This document shows positions 1 through 6,145 of a stretch of DNA of 8,243 nucleotides, one piece after another. How positions within the stretch are numbered: the stretch's first letter is position 1; each line of letters opens with the position of its first letter. The notes under the pieces were generated by a model. The model was not told the DNA's origin and made no database searches. It saw nothing but the letters and a program-made list of their open reading frames with translations. Source of the stretch: Verrucomicrobiota bacterium (lineage in GTDB: Bacteria; Verrucomicrobiota; Verrucomicrobiia; Chthoniobacterales; UBA10450); NCBI GenBank assembly GCA_003218815.1, contig QHON01000084.1, positions 1 through 8,243 on the forward strand. The letters are read 5' to 3'. Both the position numbers and the translations under genes were made by a program.

Positions 1-155
1 ATCAAGATCGATTTGAAGAAAACCATGTCTTGATTATTCAGATCGTTCGGCTCTGTTGCTGGCGCAATATCACTGCGAACCGGCCACATCGCGCGCGTAC
101 GCCGAATACAAATAGATTTTTTGCCGAGCAAACTCTCGTAACCGTTCGAATCCAA
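1..155 (-). CDS. Possible 5' part of a leftward gene, hypothetical (cut by window edge)
   Basis: Reading leftward, one frame stays open from a stop near 163-165 to the left edge, about 51 codons from a TTG at 155-153. An ATG at 89-87 is an alternative start. From that ATG the peptide begins MWPVRSDIAPATEPNDLNNQ and then NQDMVFFKSIL, which looks more protein-like than either rightward frame; the forward frame 2 is stopped at 116-118 and forward frame 3 is rich in Arg, Cys and Asn. No Shine-Dalgarno sequence is visible and I do not recognise the family. If real, this gene is divergent from the glycosyltransferase gene. It could equally be non-coding DNA: the open stretch is short and the start is unresolved. 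Confidence 0.27.
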   Translation of the reverse strand, partial: MDSNGYESLLGKKSICIRRTRAMWPVRSDIAPATEPNDLNNQDMVFFKSIL

Positions 156-177
156 CTGCTGTCTTTAGATTCAACTC

Positions 178-283
178 GTGGCCATTCGTGCGCTATTTAG
201 AGAATTCTTTGCAAGCAAATTTGCCCGGCGCGCGCTGCTCGTAGGCTTAATCGCAACGGTGGACGTGGGAAAAAACAAGGCAT
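178..283 (+). other. Probable detached N-terminus of the GT-C glycosyltransferase gene
   Basis: Forward frame 1 is open after a stop at 166-168. From GTG 178 it reads MAIRALFREFFASKFARR followed by the hydrophobic ALLVGLIATVDVG, then continues into nonsense and stops at TAG 325-327. This is a typical basic-then-hydrophobic start of a polytopic membrane protein, which the downstream frame lacks. Removing one A from the A6 run at 270-275 joins it to the downstream frame as VDVGKTRHVRFQHDIVNGFY. The hydrophobic part is short for a full membrane helix, so there may be more than one change. The join is inferred; it could be a mutation, an assembly error or transcriptional slippage. Confidence 0.4.
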
Positions 284-1816
284 GTGCGCTTCCAACACGA
301 CATCGTCAACGGTTTTTACTGGGGTAGTCAAAGCGTGGAAGAAGGCCGTCGATTATCAGCTGACGACAACTCCGCCGGGTCATGGGCCGCATTCTTTCGC
401 GGTTATTTCGCGCTCTACGATGAGGTGAAGCGCGAAGCTTATGAGAACGATTACCGTCTCGATTATCCGCCACTGCGACTATTAGTAATCTCGATCTGGG
501 CGAAGGAGGTGCGCACAGAATTTCCGGGCGTGGATGACGGACACCCGCATTATGTCGGAGTGTTGCTTAAGGCCAATCTCTTATGCGAACTGATCTCGGC
601 AATTGCGATTTTTTTCCTCGTCCGTTTCTGGCTGCGTCGAACAACCGGTGAAATGACAGCGCAGTTTTGGCGGATTTTTCCGCCGGAACATCGCGCTTGG
701 ATTTGCGGCTTGGCGGCGGCCGCCGTTGTATGGCTTGAGCCCTCAATGATTCTCGATGCGCACGGCTGGCCACAATGGGACGTATGGATTGTGCCTTTTT
801 ATCTGTTCGCAGTGCTCGCAGCCTTGAAAAATCGCTGGCTTGCGTGTGGCTGTCTACTGGCCACGGGTGCAATGTTTAAAGGGCAATTATTACTCGTCGC
901 GCCTTTTTTTGTCCTGTGGCCACTGTGGCAAAAAAGATGGACTTGCGCGCTGCGCATGCTGGCCGGTTTCGCAGCGACAACGGCATTCCTGGTTTCGCCG
1001 TGGCTCCTCCGCAATTCAACGGCATGGATTTCGGTCGCGATTGTGGCCGGTGTTAGCTCGCTATTTCTTCTGCGGCGCGGATCGCCCCACCCAGAGGCGT
1101 GGATTGCCGGTATCGTCGCGTGCGCTGCCTTTCTTGTCGGTGCCTTCGATGGCGGCAGCTTCGCGTGGTTCCAAATCGGCTTTGTCTATGGTAGCGAGCA
1201 TTATCCCTACCTTTTTATAAGTTCCTGCTACAACCTTCCATTACTTCTCTCAAATCTTGGGTGGTCTCTGAAGGATGTCTTCTGGTCGACTCAGTTTGGG
1301 TCTCTGCATTTTGCAATCACGCTGCAATGGACTCTGCGGTTGCTTTACTTAAGCACATTAGCACTTTGCGCGCGTGGCGCCGCACGGCACATGCGCAATC
1401 GCGATCCTCGGTTGCTGATCGCGATCGCCATGCCTTGGCTGTTAATGTTTGCGCTGCTGGGGCAAATGCATGAACGCTATTTGGTGTGGGGCGCTGTCGT
1501 AAGCGCCGTCGCATTGGGCGTGAGCATCAGATTGAGCATGATTCATTTCATCATCTCGGCCGCGAGCACGGCAATGATTGTTCACGTGATGCTGACTGAT
1601 AGAAAAATTGAATCGACCCTTCGCGCGATTGATGTGCTCCGCAGCGCTCGACCTTATGCCTCGGCTCTGGTGTTAGTCTGCGTGGCGGTTTATCTGTGGA
1701 ATATGCTTTCTAATCGCATTCCGATCTTCCAAGCCCGGCAAGCAAAATCGAGCAAGATATCTTCCCTTTCGCTCGGTCCTGCATCGGAACAAGCCGCAGC
1801 TGACGGGATGCTTTAA
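284..1816 (+). CDS. Polytopic membrane glycosyltransferase, GT-C fold (Gpi18-like mannosyltransferase type)
   Basis: A 510-residue integral membrane protein with about a dozen hydrophobic segments (roughly 93-117, 138-156, 165-181, 185-212, 223-243, 247-264, 272-289, 340-362, 376-393, 399-418, 420-437, 458-475). GT-C enzymes transfer a sugar from a polyprenyl-phosphate donor on the outer face of the inner membrane. Visible hallmarks are the soluble N-terminal acidic loop ending in LDYPP (59-63), GWPQWDVW (161-168, like the 'G.wD' helix start of this group), MFKGQ (197-201) and MHERY (395-399), which recurs in Gpi18-like (COG5542) and related proteins. The acceptor and sugar cannot be read from sequence. 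The only in-frame start is GTG 284 (AAGG three bases upstream, too close for a good ribosome site); the in-frame stop is at 248-250. This start omits the first membrane segment expected of the family, which appears in another frame upstream (178-283). The gene may therefore be frameshifted. Confidence 0.72.
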   Translation: MRFQHDIVNGFYWGSQSVEEGRRLSADDNSAGSWAAFFRGYFALYDEVKREAYENDYRLDYPPLRLLVISIWAKEVRTEFPGVDDGHPHYVGVLLKANLLCELISAIAIFFLVRFWLRRTTGEMTAQFWRIFPPEHRAWICGLAAAAVVWLEPSMILDAHGWPQWDVWIVPFYLFAVLAALKNRWLACGCLLATGAMFKGQLLLVAPFFVLWPLWQKRWTCALRMLAGFAATTAFLVSPWLLRNSTAWISVAIVAGVSSLFLLRRGSPHPEAWIAGIVACAAFLVGAFDGGSFAWFQIGFVYGSEHYPYLFISSCYNLPLLLSNLGWSLKDVFWSTQFGSLHFAITLQWTLRLLYLSTLALCARGAARHMRNRDPRLLIAIAMPWLLMFALLGQMHERYLVWGAVVSAVALGVSIRLSMIHFIISAASTAMIVHVMLTDRKIESTLRAIDVLRSARPYASALVLVCVAVYLWNMLSNRIPIFQARQAKSSKISSLSLGPASEQAAADGML

Positions 1817-1888
1817 AGCTCTTGCGATCCGATTTGTTTCCCCTTGAAAGCGAAGATTGCGGAAACCGAACTCGATTGCCAATTAAGG

Positions 1889-1918
1889 TTGTCACAGCTC
1901 CACGCCGCACCCTAGAAT
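1889..1918 (+). promoter_or_regulatory. Sigma-70-like promoter of the kelch gene, leaderless arrangement
   Basis: TTGTCA at 1889-1894 and TAGAAT at 1913-1918 each match five of six consensus bases of the -35 and -10 elements and are separated by 18 bp. A transcription start six to eight bases after the -10 falls at about 1925-1926, that is on or next to the ATG at 1926. No Shine-Dalgarno sequence precedes that ATG, which agrees with a leaderless or one-base-leader message. The spacing and matches are seen directly; activity is inferred. Confidence 0.5.
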
Positions 1919-1925
1919 CCCGCAC

Positions 1926-2876
1926 ATGTCGAAGCCTTTGTGGACTCAGAAAGAAGACATTGGGCCAACCGCACGAATGAATGCTGGTATGGCCTATGAC
2001 GTGATCCGCCGTCGAGTTGTGCTTTTTGGCGGCCAGGCAGCGCCGGGACTTTTGAACGATACGTGGGTTTGGAATGGCGAGTTGTGGACGCAATTGGAAG
2101 ACATCGGGCCGTCAGCGCGTGCGGCGAATGCGCTGGCGTTTGATAGTACCCGCGAGCGCATCGTGCTCTTCGGCGGCGTGGCTGGTTCGACGGTTTTAGC
2201 TGATACCTGGGAATGGGACGGCACGGAATGGACACAGATGGCCGATACTGGCCCGAGTAGCCGCCAGGGACACGACATGACATTCGACAGCAAGATCAAG
2301 CGTGTTGTTTTATTCGGAGGAATGAACCAGAACAATCAGGCATTTGGAGACACCTGGAGTTGGGACGGCACAGAATGGACGCAGGAACAAGACACAGGGC
2401 CAAGCGCCCGAGCGAACCATAAACTGGCGTACGATGCGGTTCGCGACCGCACCGTTCTCTTTGGCGGTTCAACCATTCAAAGCTATCAGGTGGACACGGG
2501 AAGCTTTTGGACCGGTCATCACTACGAAACTCACTATTCTTATTATTTTCTCAATGACACGTGGGAATGGGACGGCTCGCAATGGAGCCGGGTCGCCGAC
2601 ACCGGACCGGCACCACGCGGCCGACACGGAATGGGATTCGACGGAACCCGAGTGTTACTCTTCGGCGGCCAGGGATCCGCATATTTCGGCGATACATGGG
2701 ACTGGGATGGGAAACACTGGACACAACTCCAGGACATCGGTCCAGGACCACGCGCACCCGCTGGGATGGTCTATGATAGTGACCGGGGTCGCAGTGTTCT
2801 CTTTGGAGGGGTCAGCCAGAACGTCGCCTACCTCGGCGATACTTGGGAATTGTACGAGCATCCTGAACCTGACTGA
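1926..2876 (+). CDS. Kelch-repeat beta-propeller protein, six blades
   Basis: A 316-residue protein made almost wholly of six kelch-type repeats, starting near residues 6, 54, 102, 151, 220 and 265. Each follows the pattern WTQ..D.GP..R....MAYD..R.RVVLFGG.......DTWEWDG: the double glycine and the downstream Trp are the kelch hallmarks. Five repeats are 45-49 residues. The fourth is about 69 because of an insertion at roughly 182-208 rich in Tyr, His, Phe and Trp. Kelch propellers are usually binding scaffolds, or carbohydrate-active in the galactose oxidase group; no catalytic residues of that enzyme are recognisable here. There is no signal peptide (it starts MSKPLWTQKED) and no membrane segment, so a cytoplasmic place is the default, unless the true start lies elsewhere. 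The ATG is chosen because the first blade starts right behind it. Gene-end DTWELYE lacks the following WDG, as expected for the last blade. Binding partner unknown. Confidence 0.85.
   Translation: MSKPLWTQKEDIGPTARMNAGMAYDVIRRRVVLFGGQAAPGLLNDTWVWNGELWTQLEDIGPSARAANALAFDSTRERIVLFGGVAGSTVLADTWEWDGTEWTQMADTGPSSRQGHDMTFDSKIKRVVLFGGMNQNNQAFGDTWSWDGTEWTQEQDTGPSARANHKLAYDAVRDRTVLFGGSTIQSYQVDTGSFWTGHHYETHYSYYFLNDTWEWDGSQWSRVADTGPAPRGRHGMGFDGTRVLLFGGQGSAYFGDTWDWDGKHWTQLQDIGPGPRAPAGMVYDSDRGRSVLFGGVSQNVAYLGDTWELYEHPEPD
1941..2855 (+). repeat. Six tandem kelch-coding repeats, period about 144-147 bp
   Basis: The internal repeats of the kelch gene are visible as DNA. For example, GGGAATGGGACGGC recurs near 2210 and 2562, TTGGGACGGCACAGAATGG near 2360 resembles the copy near 2214, and GTTCTCTTTGGCGG / GTGCTCTTCGGCGG style segments mark each blade. 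Similarity is highest around the DTWxWDGxxWTQ segment. This suggests propeller growth by duplication, with blade 4 later enlarged. The repeats also produce several open but meaningless frames on both strands. Confidence 0.7.
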
Positions 2877-2964
2877 ATGTCGTTCCGGATCACAACCTGC
2901 TAATCCGCGCGCACGACTCCTCTATACAAGTTCAGTTGCCTTACATTTGATCGTCTCCTCGACA

Positions 2965-2978
2965 GCCGGGCACCCGGC
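2965..2978. repeat. GC-rich inverted repeat in the convergent gap
   Basis: GCCGGG and CCCGGC (2965-2970 and 2973-2978) form a perfect inverted repeat around CA; as RNA this gives five G-C pairs with a GCAC loop. It lies in the 206-bp gap between the convergent kelch and LptF/G genes, where a bidirectional transcription end would be expected. No T-run follows on either strand, so it is not a standard intrinsic terminator. Otherwise this gap holds nothing I can recognise. Confidence 0.35.
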
Positions 2979-3025
2979 ACGTACCCCCTTGCGCAAATGT
3001 CTTAAAATCGGGCAGCGCAAACTCT

Positions 3026-3066
3026 GCCGGCTTCTCGATCTACGCAACAACGCGCCGGTCTTTTTT
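3026..3066 (+). terminator. Weak intrinsic-terminator-like element after the kelch gene
   Basis: CCGGC at 3027-3031 can pair with GCCGG at 3054-3058 (extendable by one G-T pair), and a run of six T (3061-3066) follows almost at once. It is on the right strand and 150 bp past the kelch stop codon. The stem is only five or six pairs and the loop about 22 bases, so stability is doubtful and the element may be chance. Confidence 0.22.
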
Positions 3067-3082
3067 CGTATGACCAACCATT

Positions 3083-4189
3083 CTACTGTCGCGCCAATCG
3101 GCGAAATAAGAAGGCGCCAAGGACGATAAAAAGAACGTTCGGAAACCAAACGAGCAGCTCAGGGTGCACTTTCGGATTTGCGCGCAACGTGTCGCCGATG
3201 ATGACGAAAAGGAAATAACTGACCGCCACGATCAAGCCCATCGCGAAGCCAATCGAAGTCTCGCGGCGGTGCGCAGTGACGCCAAGTGGTACACCGATAA
3301 TCGCGAACGCGATGCAAGCGAACGGGAATGAAAAGCGTTTGTTTATTTCAGTCCGGCTGGCGCTGCGCTCTCGTTGGTTTTCACTCTTCAATTGCTCGAG
3401 CAGTTGCTCGATTGACAAGGCGGAACGGCTCGGCCGTTTTTTCTCCTTCTCGTATAATTCCTCAAGACTAATCGGCAAGGTGCCTTCTGCCATATTGATG
3501 CCATCGCGAATTTTTGTCAGGTCCAAGGGATTCTTTTCGTCTCGCGCCTGATAGCGGGCCTGATACAGATGCATCAGAATCTGTTTGTTCGCTAAATCGG
3601 CCTCGAGCATACCGGTGCGCGCGTAAGTGACTTTCACCGGAAGCGATTTTTCGTTCATTTCAAAGACAGTAATGTTCTCAAGCTTGTTTCCCTCTTTTTT
3701 GCCCACGTAGATCTTTCGCCCTGGAAATTGATCGATTACCTGATCGCTGCCAAAGAGCGCCATCGGATTACGCGTAGCGAGATCGAAAATGGTACTGCGC
3801 AGTTTTTCTTGCGCGGCGGGCGCAGCCTGGACGTTGAGCCAGAGGCAAATCGCAGTGCAAAAAAGCGCGACCCCCGCAAGCGGGATGCAAATGCGCGATA
3901 TGCTCACACCATTTGAACGTAGCGCGATCAGCTCGTTGTCGGCAGAGAGCCGCCCAAATACGAGCAGAATCGCAGTCAGCAATCCCCAGGGAATCGTGAA
4001 GATAAGTGAAAAGGGCATAACGTAAGCGATGAACGTGATCAGGTATTCCATCGGCACGTCGTGATTCACCAGCAACGGGAGAAGCTTTCGAAAAATGTTG
4101 CCCACCACGAGCACGAGGCTCAGGACCGCGATGGCGAAGAGCACGTTGACGAGTAATTCGCGGCTGAGAAACCGATCGATTAATTTCAT
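3083..4189 (-). CDS. LptF/LptG (YjgP/YjgQ) family lipopolysaccharide export permease
   Basis: A 368-residue membrane protein of the family forming the transmembrane part of the LptB2FG ABC transporter, which extracts LPS from the inner membrane and passes it to LptC and the periplasmic bridge. Layout matches the family: helices near 13-33, 46-78 (two segments) and 97-120, a periplasmic beta-jellyroll-like domain about 121-285, then helices near 287-304, 312-332 and 345-362. GRLSADNELIALRSNGVS (79-96) is the characteristic cytoplasmic coupling segment, and NKRFSFPFACIAFAIIGVPLG (from 283) is the conserved start of the second membrane half. ATG 4189 is preferred over a farther in-frame start at 4270, because MKLIDRFLSREL is the usual family N-terminus and the extra 27 residues fall on repeat DNA. 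LptF and LptG are usually adjacent; only one is here, so I cannot say which it is. Transcribed alone, convergent with the kelch gene. Confidence 0.88.
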   Translation of the reverse strand: MKLIDRFLSRELLVNVLFAIAVLSLVLVVGNIFRKLLPLLVNHDVPMEYLITFIAYVMPFSLIFTIPWGLLTAILLVFGRLSADNELIALRSNGVSISRICIPLAGVALFCTAICLWLNVQAAPAAQEKLRSTIFDLATRNPMALFGSDQVIDQFPGRKIYVGKKEGNKLENITVFEMNEKSLPVKVTYARTGMLEADLANKQILMHLYQARYQARDEKNPLDLTKIRDGINMAEGTLPISLEELYEKEKKRPSRSALSIEQLLEQLKSENQRERSASRTEINKRFSFPFACIAFAIIGVPLGVTAHRRETSIGFAMGLIVAVSYFLFVIIGDTLRANPKVHPELLVWFPNVLFIVLGAFLFRRLARQ

Positions 4190-4356
4190 ATCGCGGCGGC
4201 AACCCAAAGGCGGTGTTGCCACAGGTAAACACAGATTAGCATAGATTAGGGTGACGCAAGCACAGGCCAATCACCTCCCTGACCTCCATTTCCCATTTTG
4301 TCTCTCTGAATCTCCGGCTGGCGAAGGAGCGAATTTCCCGATAACTTGAGCCCGCA
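4190..4356. promoter_or_regulatory. Divergent intergenic region, promoters expected on both strands
   Basis: This 167-bp stretch separates the start codons of the leftward LptF/G gene and the rightward flavoprotein operon, so it should hold both promoters. On the minus strand TTGCGT (4258-4253) and TAATCT (4237-4232) are a possible pair, but the 15-bp spacing is short. On the plus strand I see no convincing -35/-10 pair; GATAAC at 4340-4345 is a lone -10-like hexamer. Only the decamer repeats stand out. Confidence 0.4.
4220..4249 (+). repeat. Three tandem 10-bp repeats (CACAGATTAG type)
   Basis: CACAGGTAAA (4220-4229), CACAGATTAG (4230-4239) and CATAGATTAG (4240-4249) follow one another without gaps. 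The 10-bp period puts each copy on the same face of the helix. A related CACAGG occurs at 4261-4266. The array lies in the divergent region between the LptF/G gene and the flavoprotein operon. It could be an operator-like array or a remnant of an interspersed intergenic repeat; I recall CACAGAT-rich decamer runs between genes of several environmental bacteria, but did not check. Confidence 0.55.
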
Positions 4357-5667
4357 ATGGAGATTGACACCTACGACGTCGCTATCATCGGTGGAGGGCC
4401 GGCTGGCAGCACTGCGGCCACGCTGCTTGCACGCGCTGGGCGGCGCGTCGTCGTGCTTGAGCGTGACAAGTTTCCACGTTTCCACATCGGCGAATCGCTC
4501 TTGCCGTTTAGCATGCAAACATTCGATCGCCTTGGCGTGCGCGAAAAACTTGACCGGACATTTCTGCCGAAATTCGGCGGCGAAATCGTTGCCGCTTGCG
4601 GAACCAAAGGCGTGAAGTTTTATTTCAAAGACGGTTTTCGCTCACGTCGCGACCGTTCCTATCAAGTTACTCGCTCCGAGTTCGATAAGCTCCTGCTCGA
4701 TCATTCGCGCGAAAACGGCGCTGAAGTTCGCGAAGAAACAGACGTGAAGAATATCGCTTTCGAAAACGAACGCGTAAGGGTCGACATCGAAAATTCCGCC
4801 GGTGCAGACGAAACGATTGAAGCGAGGTACCTACTCGATTGCAGCGGACGCCAAACCGTCCTTGGGAATTTTTACAATCTCAAAAAGAACTACGATCATC
4901 TCCAAAAATTTTCCGTCTTCGCGCATTACGAAAATGTCGATCGTCCAGAAGGAATCGACGGCACACTTATCCGCATGGTGCGCGGACTCGACCGCTGGTT
5001 TTGGATGATTCCTCTAACGACCACGCGCATGAGCATCGGCGTTGTAATGGACACAGCCACATTTCGCGCGATGAAACTTTCACCGGAAACAGCGCTCGAA
5101 CAATGCATCGACGAACAGCCGATGGTGCTCGAGCGAATGAAAAGGGCCGAGCGCGTCTCGCCGGTTTATTCTGCCGGCGACTACTCGTATCGGAACACGA
5201 AACTTTTCGGTGACCGTTGGCTGCTCGCGGGTGACGCCGCCGGATTCATCGACCCGGTCTTTAGCAGCGGCGTTTTTTTGGCGATTATATCCGCCGAAAA
5301 GGCCGCCGACACACTAGACGAGGTTTTGCGCGACGAATCGCGCAAACGTCGCCTTTTCAAAAAGTACGCGCGTACTGTTGATTATATCATGGACATCTAT
5401 CTCACGATCGTGAACTCGTGGTATCGCCGTGGTAAAGAATTCATCGAAGTGTTTCTCAATCCGACCGACACGATGCAAATCGCCGCCGCTGTCAACGCCG
5501 TGCTCGCGGGCAACGAAGGAAAGAGCCTCGCCATCAAGTGGCGCATGTGGTTGTTTTATTTTTTCGTGAACGCGCAACGCTTTCTTCCACTTTCGCCGCG
5601 ACTCTCGCTTGTCCCGAAAAAGGAAACATCGCCGAGTCCGGCCGAACCGGTCGGCGCGATTCTCTAA
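4357..5667 (+). CDS. FAD-dependent oxidoreductase, flavin-dependent halogenase-like
   Basis: A 436-residue soluble flavoprotein of the p-hydroxybenzoate-hydroxylase fold. It starts with a dinucleotide-binding loop, VAIIGGGPAGSTAA (8-21), ending in an acidic residue after the second strand (VVVLERD, 31-37). It then shows FHIGESLLP (42-50), typical of halogenase-like and geranylgeranyl-reductase-like members. Three features fit flavin-dependent halogenases in particular: Lys72 in FLPKFGG, at the place of the catalytic lysine that carries the haloamine; W214-F-W-M-I-P219, the WxWxIP motif; and F297-I-D-P-V-F-S-S-G305, matching FxxPxxSxG just after the second FAD motif (AGDAAG, 291-296). The reaction would be FADH2-dependent halogenation of an aromatic, possibly carrier-bound, substrate; a flavin partner reductase is not in the window. 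Many such family members in pigment clusters are not proven halogenases, so a hydroxylase or reductase role remains open. First gene of a tight operon; ATG preceded only by a weak GAG (4348-4350). Confidence 0.8.
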   Translation: MEIDTYDVAIIGGGPAGSTAATLLARAGRRVVVLERDKFPRFHIGESLLPFSMQTFDRLGVREKLDRTFLPKFGGEIVAACGTKGVKFYFKDGFRSRRDRSYQVTRSEFDKLLLDHSRENGAEVREETDVKNIAFENERVRVDIENSAGADETIEARYLLDCSGRQTVLGNFYNLKKNYDHLQKFSVFAHYENVDRPEGIDGTLIRMVRGLDRWFWMIPLTTTRMSIGVVMDTATFRAMKLSPETALEQCIDEQPMVLERMKRAERVSPVYSAGDYSYRNTKLFGDRWLLAGDAAGFIDPVFSSGVFLAIISAEKAADTLDEVLRDESRKRRLFKKYARTVDYIMDIYLTIVNSWYRRGKEFIEVFLNPTDTMQIAAAVNAVLAGNEGKSLAIKWRMWLFYFFVNAQRFLPLSPRLSLVPKKETSPSPAEPVGAIL

Positions 5668-5672
5668 ACGTA

Positions 5673-6095
5673 ATGTCGATCTTGCGCGCCATCGTCATCG
5701 CGCTCGCAATTGTCGACCTAACCAGCTGTGCTACCGCTTCGCGGCATCAATTCGCCGAACCGACGCCCGATTGGCAAGTGCGCAGCGGACAGCTTTCGTA
5801 TCGCGCACCGAAGATGACGCTTATCGGCGATATCCTCATTCGCTTTTCAAAAAGCGGTGATTTCGAGCTGACGTTTTCAAAAGGGCCGGGCGTAACGCTT
5901 CTGATGATTCGCCAGGACCCATCCTTTGCTGAAGTCAAAGGGCCGCTCTCAGGAAGCGGTTGGTCCGGCCCGATTGATCGCGCACCGCAACAATTGCGGG
6001 GCTGGCTCGGAGTGCGAGAAAAACTCATTGGCGCGCAAGATCGACAATCGGTGCGATACATCGCCGGCAACGAAACTTTTCTGTTCCGTTTTTGA
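5673..6095 (+). CDS. Small outer-membrane-type lipoprotein, unknown domain
   Basis: A 140-residue protein with a lipoprotein signal: basic start MSILR, hydrophobic stretch to residue 16, and lipobox L16-T-S-C19. The residue after the cysteine is Ala, so the Lol system should send it to the outer membrane. The mature part (WQVRSGQLSYRAPKMTLIGD, then ILIRFSKSGDFELTFSKGPG) is mostly short alternating strands, reminiscent of the LolA/LolB half-barrel found in lipoproteins of polyketide pigment clusters. It is shorter than LolB and I see no diagnostic residue, so this is only a resemblance. The start at ATG 5673 is chosen over an upstream in-frame 5538 because the signal peptide begins there and it lies five bases after the flavoprotein stop codon, which points to translational coupling. 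Likely works with the MMPL exporter that follows. Confidence 0.72.
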   Translation: MSILRAIVIALAIVDLTSCATASRHQFAEPTPDWQVRSGQLSYRAPKMTLIGDILIRFSKSGDFELTFSKGPGVTLLMIRQDPSFAEVKGPLSGSGWSGPIDRAPQQLRGWLGVREKLIGAQDRQSVRYIAGNETFLFRF

Positions 6096-6145
6096 CCTGC
6101 CAGGTTTGAAACGCGACTATCGGCGTTGCGTTTTTGCCACCGAAT

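Noticed and set aside
208..219. TTTGC-AA-GCAAA short inverted repeat in the left-hand non-coding/N-terminal region.
   Set aside because: Only five-base arms, no promoter beside it, and it lies inside the probable N-terminal coding part; likely chance.
270..276. A AAA AAC, a classical -1 ribosomal frameshift heptamer, in phase with the upstream frame from GTG 178.
   Set aside because: A -1 shift enters the frame that stops near 426, not the glycosyltransferase frame, which needs +1 (or loss of one A). It cannot explain the join.
1710..2335. Three overlapping leftward open frames antisense to the glycosyltransferase end and the kelch gene.
   Set aside because: Composition (many Arg, Ser, Pro, Cys) and position antisense to a repeat protein mark them as shadows.
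2344..3129. A 261-codon forward open frame overlapping the kelch gene.
   Set aside because: It is an out-of-frame shadow kept open by the kelch repeats; composition is Arg/Thr/Ser-rich with no domain, and the kelch frame is unambiguous.
4190..4270. A 27-residue N-terminal extension of the LptF/G protein from an in-frame start at 4270.
   Set aside because: It is encoded by the decamer repeat region, is unlike any family N-terminus, and MKLIDRFLSREL at 4189 is the expected start.
5538..5672. A 45-residue N-terminal extension of the lipoprotein overlapping the flavoprotein gene.
   Set aside because: It would bury the signal peptide and lipobox; ATG 5673 starts the signal sequence directly.
6096..6145. 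The 50-bp gap before the MMPL gene, checked for a promoter, terminator or extra start.
   Set aside because: Only CCTGCCAGG near-palindrome and a T-run at 6131-6135 are seen; a TTG at 6134 could extend the gene but ATG 6146 fits better.
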